This document shows, piece by piece, positions 52,874 to 64,000 of a stretch of 64,000 nt of DNA. A program made the position numbers and the translations under genes. Every line of letters starts with the position of its first letter. Position 1 is the first letter of the stretch. The notes beneath the pieces are model-generated. The model had not been told where the DNA came from. It did not search any database and worked only from the letters and a program-made list of their open reading frames with translations. This stretch comes from Pseudisothecium myosuroides (taxonomy: Eukaryota > Streptophyta > Bryopsida > Hypnales > Lembophyllaceae): NCBI GenBank assembly GCA_951799445.1, contig OX637287.1, forward strand, positions 41,507,724 through 41,571,723, read 5' to 3'.

Positions 52874-53586
52874 TTAACCCCTTAAAGGACCAGGGGGTCG
52901 TCTAGATTTCCAAAATTGTGAAGATCTATTATAAAAAGCAACTTAGAACAATATTTTAATAATGACTTTCAAACAATAGTTGTAGAATATGATTTATAGA
53001 TCACATCCAGTTTGTTTTTTCTGGCACCTTAGTGCCAAACTTCACTATTGTGGCACAGAGGCAATGGATTAAATTTGGAGAGACCATCCTCCATTTACTG
53101 CATGGTGTACTGCTACAGTGCAAAAGAAAAACCCTCATCACATCCATACAATTAGATCAACAAATACACAATGTAATAATTTACAATAAAATTTGAAGTC
53201 AGAAATTGAAAATTCCTTCTAAAATCAATTGTAGATTGAATATTTATGATTTTTATAAGAATTCTTTTTATAAGTCCAAAATTATAAGTTCTATTTATAG
53301 TTATTTTTGAAGATTTTTATTTTATTTTTTGATTCAAGTCGTTTTTGAAGGATCATTTTTTGAACTGAAAAAGTTACTTTTTGAGGCTAAACCTACCGAT
53401 ACCTTTTGAATTATAGAATATTTGCAAAGCAAAATCTTCATAATCTATACCGTACAAATGTTAAAGAACTAGTACAAGAATCTTCAAAAAAAAATGATGG
53501 ACAAAAAAACGCATTTTGGTGAGTTTTGAATGTGTTTCCGTTCATTCATTGTTCAAAATCTGCACTCATGGTCCTTAAGGGGTTAA
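52874..53586. mobile_element. piggyBac-type MITE, TTAA family B
   Basis: Begins TTAACCCCTTAAAGGACCA and ends TGGTCCTTAAGGGGTTAA, terminal inverted repeats abutting TTAA; 713 bases, non-coding. The internal sequence is unlike family A, but the termini are closely related (one or two extra bases). Confidence 0.8.
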
Positions 53587-53930
53587 TGACCATGGACTTG
53601 TATAAATTTCCAAAAGCTTGAAAATGTCCTATATAGTGCAACTTATAAAAATAATTGAAAGACAACTTTCAAAAACAATTTATAAAACATGGTCAATAGA
53701 TCATATCCGTACATTTGATCTACCACTACACTATAATCAATTTTATCAATAAAATTTGGAACCAAGAATTAAAAATCCCTTCTAAATTTTTTGTAATTCC
53801 ACAAGAATTTTTCTCTAAGTTCAAATTTTCAATTCAAATTATGGTGATTTTTAAAGATTTTCAATTTACTAATTTGTTCAAAGTCATTTCAAAAGGTCAC
53901 TTTCCTACTAACCATTTATTATAGAATGCA
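53583..53930. mobile_element. Diverged, truncated second copy of MITE family B
   Basis: Directly after the family B element and sharing its right TTAA, the sequence repeats the interior of that element in order: ATTTCCAAAA, GCAACTTA, ACTTTCAAA(A)CA, ATAGATCA(C/T)ATCC and TTTGGAACCAAGAATT-like words. The left terminal repeat is degraded (TTAATGACCATGG) and no right end is found. Confidence 0.55.
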
Positions 53931-56539
53931 TCTTGACATCCTTAATTATATGCCATAACATTATTCAATAAGGCTAAAAGTCTCATGTAATATAAGAGGC
54001 AAGGGGAAAATATAAAAATTAAAAGATGTTGATAATTCAAAGGTCAAACCAACTCAAGAAGCCAACATTGACAAAGTCACTACAACCAAGGAGGATTCAA
54101 AGAGAAGACCGATAGCAAGCTAAATCATATTCTAATCTTTGATGAAGTACGAGACACTTTATTTTATCTTATCCTCTATGAACTCAAATGACAATTGAAC
54201 TCCATTGATGAATGATATTATACACAACACAAATTTAGATGCACTAACTTTAAAGCATGGCTTATCCATTTTACACTCACTCTAATGAAATCTACACCCT
54301 CTATTCTCTAAACCAAAACCAAACCATAGGGAATTCAAAACTTCTTTTATGCTTTCCATGTCACCCTCTATTAAGTCACAAAAGATGCATACAGATGCGA
54401 TGACAAAGAATTCAACAATTAAGTCACAAAAGATGCATACAGATGTGATGACAAAGAATTCAACAATTAAGTCACAAAAGATGCATACAGATGTGATGAC
54501 AACGAATTCAACAATCGCCTTGACAATTGAAACCAAAATGCTTCTATAATATCACCTTTACCCACAACACGATTCTATCACAATAGTTCAGAGCTGCACG
54601 TAATCCTGTCCAAGTTAACATTTGTTACATAAAAAACACTGCATTTCAGAGATCAAAGCAACGATAATTGCCAATACTGTAAGCAACAGTATTTCTGGTT
54701 TACCCAACATTTGAGTCGATGACGACTCTTGTAATCATCACACAGCGCTTCTCACAATCTCTCGCAGGAGGTCTAGCTAGCATTAAAAGTTGACAAAACT
54801 AACATATAACTGAAATCATAGCTCATTTATACTCAATTTCTGTCTCAACTCCAGATCGAAGCCAAACGCTCAGTTAACATGACTCTTGTTGTAATTGACA
54901 TACTACATGGAGCTAGAGCTGGGAGACTTGGATGAAGCCAAATCATGAATCTGCATATCTACGTTATAGACTGTAGGCTCAAACTCCGTAGCCTAATTTG
55001 CAAGACTTTCAAGATCTCCAAGGTCACAAAGTCATGAACTGCGCGTGCTAGAGCACATAAAGGACGCCGAACCCCAAAAGTCACATTCACTCACGCATTG
55101 AGTGCAAAAGCTCGGATAAAATTTCCAGATGTGCTCTTCAGTGCAATACACCTGTGATAATCCAATTTCCGCACAGCTCTTGTCGTTAATACCTTCAGTT
55201 AGCAATAAGCACCTGCCCCACGTTCTTTCAAGCACTCATAAAGTATCGATGGTACCTCATATTGTAAAAATCGTATATTGTAAGAATCTTATATGAGCAC
55301 TTCGCCTCAGAAAGAACAGTTGATCCGTGTCTGCCATGGCCGAGCCTGCAAAGGAACTGGATGTGATTCGTTGACCGCGTCAAGGTTCTAAAGCATAGAA
55401 CATGGAAAAGCACCACCATATGAACTGATGCACCGACTCATTCTCCATTTACTTGTCAATCGATCCAGCAACAATCAGTTCCTCCACCTCTCTGCGCCCG
55501 CAAGGTTGTCGCCATCGATGAACAGGATGACAAACAAAGTTGCCTCTTCAAGCCGCCTCCTCAACTTAACACAAGGACATAACTGGCAGCCAAGAGCAAT
55601 TTGGTTCGATACAAGCTCGAAGATTATACGCCATAACGTTCAGAAAAAATTGCGAGCTCCGTTCGTTGTTCACAGAATCCCGTGCAGATCCACGGCAGAG
55701 GGGTAAGCTGGATGCAGCCGATTATGCGCGATAACTAGCTCGTCCCCCGCTCTGCGACTCCATCCGTTATGTAATACATAACCCCCACATGGTTGAAGGA
55801 TCTAGAGTCATAATCCCTATCCTTCCCCCGCTCTCTGATCTCCAAGTTTGACAATCCTGATTTAGTCCAATAACCATCTCGGGTTGGAGTATCTAGAACG
55901 TAGCATAGCTTGATCTACATGCTTCCTCTAATTTTCAAACAAAGGAATAACGAACAGCTCATGCCGAAGTCATCTTTCATTTGTCTAGTCAAGCTTCGAC
56001 TAAAATACATCAAGAAGGACGGATCACAACATTATATACAAGGACCCTTCCTTCCTGGAGACGGATATGCTTCCCCAAGATGCCTATAATCCAATCTTTG
56101 AGAGCGAAACATTCCTGCAGAACCATAAACCAATTCCAAGGTGGACACGCATGCTTGATGGCAAAGCATGGAACACATGGCATCAGAAGCGAGAAAAAAG
56201 GGACCCTCCAACAGTGGTATATAATGTAATGTGGGCTAGCAACATTTGGACAAAAGTAACACCCGCCTCACAATTTTTGATGCCGCAGGGTGATGCTACA
56301 AATCAATGCTCCCAAGTTGCTCTCAATTGTCGAGTGAGCTTTGATGTGGAACCTTGAACGCGAAACGAACGCCAGTTCCACCAAAGAACCGAAGTTCTTC
56401 CTCCTCTCCCTCTGCTATAACAGCACAACTGACAATTTCCTCCTGTTTCTGGAATTCTGGTGTGCTGCCTTCAGCGGATGCATGAAAATGATCACAGAGA
56501 ACCAGAAAAAATCATGTAAGCCTCTATCTACAGTGGGCA
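53931..56539. other. Intergenic DNA downstream of the ARM gene
   Basis: Apart from the 48-base tandem repeat at 54371-54514, no element or gene is supported. From about 54.9 kb the base composition is more balanced, and small open frames on both strands (55032-55235, 55428-55706, 55981-56229) may be part of a long 3' region of the minus-strand ARM gene or degraded coding sequence. None has recognisable motifs. Confidence 0.4.
54371..54514. repeat. 48-base tandem repeat, three units
   Basis: Units start at 54371, 54419 and 54467 with TTAAGTCACAAAAGATGCAT and differ by single substitutions only. Because 48 is a multiple of three, the repeat stays open in some frames, which creates a spurious repetitive open frame on each strand. 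Confidence 0.95.
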
Positions 56540-58213
56540 TCAAGGTCGGGATCTAGGGTTCGAATTGCTGAAGCCCAAGGAAGTACTTGGATAGTATTGG
56601 GACGATATCGAAGAACTCCCCAGACTACCCGAAAAATCCGAATTGTCGGTGATGACCAGGATGTTCATGAGCTCCTTGGCCTTCCGCTTCGCCCGGTCGG
56701 AGCCGATCACTAGCAAGCTACACAACGTGGAAACGATCCGGTTGTTGTAGAACGCCACTCGGTCCAAGACGCGAACATCGTCCCCCTGACAGAGAGCCAG
56801 CAGCACTGCCAGCGCATTCTCCCGCGTCCGCGGCGCGCCCGTGGACATCAACTCCACGAGATTGGGCAGAATAGAAGCTTCGATGATAGCAATTGCGCCT
56901 TCCTCGCAAGAGGCGAGAACGGCGAGGACGGAGAGGGACTCGTCTACGAGAGCACTCCGCCGCTGAAGCATCGTGGCCACTAGTAATTTTACACCGCCTT
57001 CCGCTACCACCCGCGGCTTGTTGCTCTCGTGTAAGGAGAGGTGGAAGAGACCCTGGAGAGGAACAAGAGCAAAACATCAAATCCTAAATACGGATGCCAA
57101 TTCTGCAGTCAAGTTTTTTTAAATTAGATAATGCACTCAGTTCTTAACCAAATGTTCTTAGTCATGTCTTGTTGGAAAGCTACTGATAATACGCTTCTTG
57201 TGACTTATAACACGTCTTTTAACTCAAGCAATTCAGATTACAGCAGGCAATCGAAGGTATGCAACGAATAAGACTACACAAACGGCCAACAAGCAGTTCG
57301 TTTTTTGAAAATTCCTTGCTCGTTTCTGGGCCAAATCAAGTAAGTAGTGGTTTGTCGGAAAGCTATGAACAATGCGCTTCTAAGAAGCCACTAGTCATAT
57401 TCTGATTCTCATTTGCAGATCACAGCAACCGATTGAAAATTGCTAGCTAGGGTTTCAAAGCTTTATTCCACCCATTGAGGTTTACGCAAAGATCTACACC
57501 TCGAAGCCCTCGACGGCTTTATCAGAAGAACATCAAGAGGTATCGACCGTGACGCTAAAATGCTAAAACCTGATGAAACTCTTCCCGAATTCATTTGTTG
57601 CAAAACTATGAGAACATCCCGCAAATAGCAAAAGCGAAGGGCGTATTTCCACAAGGAAAATAACCAAGCCCTAAAGCGTTCCCAGCAAGCTTACCTTGAT
57701 GGCGTCTTTGCGGCCACGGTGCGTGGGAGCGCTTCGCAAAAGCGCAAGCAGGGCGGGAATGGCCACAGGATGCTTCCCAACAACTTCCCGATAATCTTCC
57801 ACAATCAACAAACTGAACACGGTCGCCGCCGCGTTCTCCTTGACCGCGGGCGACTTTCCACAGGACAGGAGTTCCAGAATGCCGTCCAAGGCGCCCTCCG
57901 TCTGCGTGATGCAGAGGCGAACCTCCGGGTTCACCGAGAGGTTCAAGAGCGTGGTGATGGCGTTCTCCTCCATGTCGGCGTCAGCCGAATGTAACAGAGG
58001 AAGGAGAGCTTCAATCCCCCCCGCGTCCGCGATCAAACCCCGAGACTCATCTTCCCCTCTCGCCATCACGCGCAACTGCTTCACTGCCGCCCGCTGCTCT
58101 TCCAAGCTCCCTCGATTAAGCTTGGCTACCAACTCAGTCATGTCCACAGCCACGTCCGCCTCCTCCTCTTCCTCCATTCCCAAACCCTCCATCACTCGCA
58201 TTTCTCGTCCCAT
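56540..58213 (-). CDS. Armadillo-repeat protein (PUB-ARM-like, without U-box), two exons
   Basis: Exon 1 ends at 57695 and exon 2 runs 57052-56540; the join is phase 0 (DAIK to GLFHLSLHE). With the first in-frame ATG at 58213 (MGREMRVMEGLG) the product has 343 residues. An acidic stretch EEEEEADVAV is followed by tandem armadillo repeats, with typical helix words LVAKLNRGSLEEQRAAVKQL, GGIEALLPLLHSAD, ENAITTLLNLSVN, GALDGILELLSCG, ENAAATVFSLL, IPALLALLRSA and ILPNLVELMSTG. The tail is Ser-rich. It resembles the ARM region of plant U-box E3 ligases, but no U-box is encoded here. The frame is open for 39 codons upstream of the ATG as far as a GTG, so a longer N-terminus from an unseen exon is possible. 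ARM proteins of this type act as protein-interaction scaffolds; the partner is unknown. Confidence 0.85.
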
Positions 58214-61200
58214 CAACTCCAAGTCACCATTTCCCGCAAGAAACACATCCCCAGCCAACTCTACTGCCGCAGTTTTCCCGAAACTGCTAAGCACCACAAC
58301 GTTTCTTCTCAACAGCGCACTCACAGCCACACACTCGAGTGCCAGAATTTTTCATTAAAAACTCATATTGCTTTAGCTTTTTCTTTAGTCGAATAAACGT
58401 CCATTTTTCGAAAGGAAACCCTGAATTTCCCAGGCAAGCGGCAAGCCCCCGCAAGAAACACACACACAACTAAATTTCAAGTGCCAAAACTATTCCAAAG
58501 ATGCGTAGCTAAAACTAGAGTGCAGGGATTTCTTCGAGTAAAGCTAAAACACATTCCCCGCAACAAATACACTCATAACCAAATTTGAAGTGCTAAAATT
58601 CTTCCAGGAAGCTTCAATCTGGACCTTGTCCTCTGTAAGAGCAAACACAAGCCCTAGCGGCAAAATTTTGTCGTGAAAATCCAAATCCAGACCAAATTCC
58701 TCGCAAAAAACACACTAAACTTAAGCTTACTAGCCAAATTTAAATGCAAGCGGTTCTAAGATTCTTCCACAATAGCAAAATTCCAGATCGAGTCCTTCCA
58801 GGCAACACACGCGGAGCCAAATTTAGATGCGCGCGAGGCTTGGTCGTGAAAACTGAAGCTCGGTAAAAGCCAGAGCGGTGAAGCAAGTGTGCCGGCGCAG
58901 GTTGCTTGTGAGTTTTACGAAGATACTTCGGTTCTTTCTCTGCAATGAAGATCTCTTCATTTGTTTGGAAATGGAAGGGGGGAAAATAAATTTTTAAAAA
59001 TGGAAGGAATGGACTAGGTGACGCGGAAGTAGAATGTCCCTTTGGAAAAATAATCATAAAGTTGGCCCATTCAAGAACCTTTGTGAAGAGAGAGGTCGTT
59101 GGAGGTTGTTTACTGTTCTTATATAAGATCTTATAATATGCTTATTTTTATGAAAAAGGTTCATTTTGGGGATTTTTGAAGTGAAGGAAATGAACTGACC
59201 GCGTAACTTGAAAGTATAGTCATATTGACTCGCACAACAAATTCACCTCCTTTCTTTTCTATCATCTCTGTAATTTTGAGTTTTCAAATGAGAGTAGTAG
59301 TAATCTAACTATTTAATATAGAGTCTCATTTCTAATGAAGGTACGTTTATAGTTTAGAAGCCACTGTTACTACCTTATGAGAGTCACTCATGGGACTTTC
59401 AATGAGTAGACCTTTGATGTACATCAGCCATTTAAATCTCATGGTTGAAGTTGTTCTTTTTTTAAACCTTTAATTAAAAATGTGTCCCTAAAGAATAAAT
59501 GGAAATGAAATTGATTCCATCTTTTGATTAGGACTCACAATGGACTTTGTAAGAAAAGAATCTTTGGGTGTTTGGAATGAAAAAAAGGATTCCATGCTAT
59601 AATCTTCAATCTCCTCATTTATTAGCCAATGATAGAGTAATATAGTTGCCTTGAACATTAGACTTGGCATTACAAAGATTATAAGGCTAATTTTTTAAAA
59701 TTATAGATTGTAGGTAGATCGTTTCTGAATGCTAATTAAGAGGCTTAAGAGTTAGAAGACCTAATTCAAAGTTGATTGTTTCAATCAATTTCTCACATCC
59801 ATACTTGTATTTTGTAGTTGATAAAGTGTTGATATTGAATAGTTGAGTTATTAGTAGATGGAAGCTAGGGAATGAAGTTTTGTGATGATGGGGGTTCTCC
59901 TTGAAAGCAAGCAAATTGGTTGATTTTCAAACCCATCCACCTATCAACTAAGGGCCACTTACATGTTAGCCCAATGGGCACTTCTATGCTAATTGAAGTA
60001 ATAAGACATAACATGTTCCACCAATTGTCTTATCCATCATTAGTAAGCGGAAAAGGAAGGTTCCATACTTCACCAATTTTTATAGACAACCCCATTGGTG
60101 GAGACTAGTCAATCTTGAAGGACTCAATACGTGTAGAATTTTTACTGTATCCCTCCCTACCCACCGGGTCCAGATGAAAGTGGAATTGCTATTTGCACTT
60201 CTAGCACGTGCTGTGAAGTTTCTCCACCCACCAATACATGTAAGGAGGCCTAACTCTCAGACACTCATTATCAGAGCAGCCCCACGGCAACACACTCAAG
60301 CAACATGCTCAAACAAAATCAATGGAGGACATTCCTCTATAAGCCAAGATCAATGGTACAGAACCTTTGGAGGTCAGTTGTGGCGTGTTGCTGTGGGCTG
60401 CTATGAGATCTCAAACTTCTGACATCAATAACTTACTGCAGACTCATTTCCCCCTTGATTTCCTCCATGTTTGCGAATAGAATACACGTATTCTTTTCTG
60501 CACAACACCTGGCCCAAAGACAGCCTTCGGCCGACTGCTGAGTTGAATCATGTTTGAAAATGTAGCACTTTCGGGCACGCAGACTTGTTTCTTTACTTCC
60601 GAAAATGGATAATAACGTTGGTAAAGCAGCTTGCTAACCAGCTTTAGTTGCTAATCGCTGAATAGTAATTGACCAACTACAGTGGTTCCTCTTCTAAATA
60701 AGGGATTACCGTACAGCAAGCTTAGTACGTGTGATCACATGCTTGCATTCCGTTCCATGAAGTTTGCAAATAAACAGAACCGACTTTAGACACACATGGC
60801 CCATCAAGGTTGGCTGTGGGGTTGGCAGCACTGTTTGCTCATCGATCCATGTGTCATTTGACCACCTGTTGAATCCGCCAATTTGTTGATTGTTCGCTAC
60901 TCAGCAAGGGAATCTCCTGAATTCCAAGTTCCAGGCAAAACCCTCAATTACATACGAGGACATCCCTGGCTCAGTAATGAACAAATTTATGAGGACAACC
61001 AGTGGAGCGTCAGTCCTCGTGTCTACAGTGATCAATATTGGACAGTGGACAGTCCATTTGCTCAATCGTCAACTGGCTTACGCGGAAGTGACTCAGAAAA
61101 CATGTAAACTACTGTAGTGTAGGAAAAATTGGGGCATTCGGATTTTCTGCAATTCTTCATAACCTTATATGTAGACTTTTCTTTCCACATATGGTAAGGA

Positions 61201-63700
61201 CCACAGTCTTCATACATGAAGACTATTCTTTCTACATAGGGTAAGTAGCACAGATCTTCATATGAATATTAATATCCTTCAGTTGGGGCATAGGACAAGT
61301 TAGAAACCGTGGTTCATCAGGAGCTTAAAGGGAAATATTCGTGTTTGAAATGGAATAGAGCTAGACTTCATGTCCTCAATTGTACTTGTGGTCAGCAGGA
61401 TCAAACTCCAAGAAGAAATAGTCTAACTTTGGATCTTTTGTAAACCAAAAAGGTCCCACATCCGTACCCACTAGGCATTGTATGTGAGTCAATAACTACT
61501 TACCCCTTTAGAAGGTTTAGAAGGTCGATTGTACTGTGTCTCAAAACTTAGTCTGGAAATAGGGTCAAGCTAGGGTAGAAACAAACATTCCTCCTTATCA
61601 CCTCACCGCTTTACCCGTAGACAATATCCTAATCCTTGAGCAATACCTCTTGAAAATACTTGCATTTGAAAGCTTTGATTCTCAATTCTTTGTTAAGCTT
61701 TGTTTCACCTCTACACAATGACTATGCCTGCACCTAGACACTCATATGCACCCACTACTCTGAATGAATTCCACATTCTTATCAACATTCACAAATGCCT
61801 TCTTGGAGTTGGACCTCTAGCCATTGAACAAAAGAAGCTCAACTTCCACAAGCGTCTTGCTACAATTATGAGAATATGTAAAAATATGACACATGAAGCA
61901 CTTCGTCTGTTCAATGCTGATGAGATACCAATATAAAAAGTTGTCCGGCAGTTGCCATCCCACTTTTGAGGCATTTGACATGTCGCATGATGTGAGTGCA
62001 TCTCACTATACATTAATTAGTTATAGAATAGTTATGGTGCAGTCATAGAATACATTGTGATGAATGTAATGTAGTAGCCTCAATTTGCAGCTACAGCTGT
62101 TAAGATAAATGGTAGGAATTTTGTCTCTTTCATTCACAATTAGGGTTTAGATGAGCCACCGCCTCTTAAATGCAGCTACTACTATATCTCCTAAGTGCAA
62201 TAATTTATATTCTTGCTTCTTGCCAATCAACCTCTTCTCATTTTTTTCTTCTTGTTTTTGTTCAAGTTTCTAAAAGAGGTTTTATGTCAATTGCTGACTC
62301 TTGAGTGCAATAGTTTACATTCTTCTTCTTGTTTTTTGTTGTTAATTGTTTGTTTTGATGTGCTTTTTTGATCTTGACTATTTTGCTTACTTTGTATGCC
62401 TTTGTCAATTGTGCAAAATTGTGCTAATTTTGATTTTGTACATGTATAAAAAACCTTAATAAGAGAATTGAAGATAATATCACAGTAATAAAGGACAACA
62501 AAATAATGCAAGTAGTTAAGAATTATTAGTTGGATGAATTTAAACTATAATCATGAACTAATGGATTTCCTAATTTAAGTAGGAATGAAAATTCTATAAC
62601 AATAGTGTGAACTTTAGGAATTGTGAATATGCAAAAATCATGAGGAACTTCTATAGAAAAATTAGGAATTTTAAATCAAAAAGACATTAAGTAAAAAATG
62701 TGAAGTTAATTAAAACAGGCAAATGATTAAATGTGAGGAAATTGAAATTAAAATACTACATGAGAAAAATTGCATTATAATGAATTGGAAATTAAAAAAG
62801 CAAATACAAAATATATAAAATTAATTAATAGAATTGAAACAACTATTGGAACAACTATAAGAACACTAACATTGGGGTAGACACTCAAAAATAGGTAAAA
62901 GAACAATAAAATAGTGAGATTTTCAGTAAATTAGGGAGGCTCACAATAAAGTAGCACGCTTACAATAAATTAGTGGGATTCTCCACAATTTAGTGCATTT
63001 TTCAGTAAATTGAGTAGGGATGAAATTTTAATAGATGAATCTTTAAACTAACGACTCTTAGTGCAGGAGATTAGGTTTTCAAGCTCTCTAGTTCTCTTTT
63101 TCTCTCTCACATGTGTGTTTTTAAGGGCTTAGGTTTTTTGAGAAAAAATGAATCTTAGATTTTGGAGGATAGTTGTAGAAGTTAGTTGAAGACTAGGATT
63201 AGCAAATTTACTGAATAGGTAATCACGCTTTTGGGGATGGGAACAAAAACAAGAGATGATTATGATTAGATGTTGGGTTGTTAGATTAGAGATTTGATGT
63301 ACAAAATTAGGGGGTTTGATTAGTCAGATTTGGGAGATTAATGGGATGTCCAGGGTTGCCTCCTCTTGTTGAACAATGGGGGGAATTTGTTGTAGTTAGG
63401 TCAAAACTTCAGTTGCAGCAGCAAGATGTAATCCACTCTAGAAATCCCCTATTCATTTGCGGGGTGGTATCTGCAGCGCAATCAGACCGTAATGCCTGAT
63501 TACCCGATTTTACCCTTGTAATTGGGCATTACAATTTTTTTTAATCCAAATTCAAATCTCATCCCACAATGTTCATCCAATTTTGCGATTTTCTGGCAGC
63601 AGTTTACGTCAGGCATGTCCTAGGAGGAGGGGATTGGCGTGAAAAAATGTGCCTCCTTGTTGGGCTCCGCCCTCATAGTCGACGCATTTTTTCAGGGCCA
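58214..63700. other. ARM gene 5' flank and AT-rich gene-poor DNA
   Basis: The first 700 bases are the probable leader and promoter of the ARM gene. Beyond 59.1 kb the sequence is AT-rich with no supported gene. Open frames at 60174-60422, 60883-61107 and 61700-61936 lack recognisable domains. A degenerate short repeat with ACAATAAA and TTAGTG words occurs at 62900-63010. Confidence 0.45.
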
Positions 63701-63705
63701 TTGCC

Positions 63706-63713
63706 CTATATAA
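63706..63713 (+). promoter_or_regulatory. Possible TATA box near right edge
   Basis: CTATATAA occurs about 100 bases before an ATG at 63813 that opens a 38-codon frame (MNFQGGEEAAES) ending at 63929. The purine-rich stretch between could be a leader. This may be the 5' end of a gene or retroelement continuing past the window; support is weak. Confidence 0.3.
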
Positions 63714-64000
63714 CTGAAGACCAGTTCAAGACGAGGAGAAGCGAGTGAGAAGATCAGGGAGGAAGAACCGACAACCAAGACAAGATCAAGCACAGAAAAC
63801 AAGAGCTCCAAGATGAATTTCCAAGGCGGCGAGGAAGCAGCCGAATCAAGGAACCAGCACACCATAAGAACACACGGAGGCAGCTTGAGCTCGGTTAATT
63901 GGAGGCGACAAGGGCCAAATCCCCACTAGCTTGGCTCATCCAACCAGCAAGGATTCATGGAGGGGCCCAGATGGTGAAGCTCCAGAGTCAGGAGGGCTAG

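Noticed and set aside
54282..54536. Repetitive 84-codon minus-strand frame
   Set aside because: It is produced by the 48-base tandem repeat, whose length is a multiple of three; no evidence of a gene.

Overview
The window looks like nuclear DNA of a land plant. It has GT-AG introns throughout, a putative plastid transit peptide, a 12-oxophytodienoate reductase-like gene and plant-type CDC48 genes with nine introns, set in AT-rich, repeat-laden intergenic DNA. A bryophyte or another early-diverging lineage would fit the gene set and the presence of piggyBac-type elements, but that placement is inference.

Layout. 0-1.6 kb: the 5' part of a minus-strand, probably plastid-targeted gene that leaves the window at the left (FLN/fructokinase-like). 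2.0-2.8 kb: a TTAA-flanked piggyBac-type MITE carrying a nested CACTA-like foldback. 4.8-7.5 kb: a complete nine-exon DUF1295/steroid-reductase-like membrane enzyme gene. 9.4-14.5 kb: a complete ten-exon CDC48 gene (copy A), followed by a ruined protein kinase gene with another MITE inserted between its parts. 18-25.8 kb: AT-rich DNA with small inverted-repeat elements. 25.8-31.8 kb: a 6.04-kb piggyBac-superfamily element with two minus-strand genes, a transposase and an unrecognised R/G/P-rich protein, both broken by in-frame stops. 38.0-42.5 kb: a five-exon OPR gene with tandem repeats in its introns and at its 3' end. 43.4-50.5 kb: an inverted copy of the CDC48-kinase segment, with an intact CDC48 (copy B) and a differently decayed kinase. 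51.5-53.9 kb: more TTAA MITEs. 56.5-58.2 kb: a two-exon armadillo-repeat gene. The remainder to 64 kb is AT-rich and nearly empty, with a weak promoter-like site at the right edge.

The main structural feature is the pair of inverted CDC48-kinase arms about 25 kb apart. Their identity is uneven. About 3.5 kb inside CDC48 is nearly identical, introns included, while intron 1, most of intron 2, the 5' flanks and the kinase remnants have diverged clearly. This suggests an old inverted duplication whose CDC48 core was later homogenised by gene conversion. The most novel item is the decayed two-gene piggyBac element. Its second gene can be followed as one reading frame of 430 codons across three in-frame stops and matches no family I recognise. 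The resident genes do not form an evident pathway; they appear to be independent housekeeping or metabolic loci separated by transposon debris.
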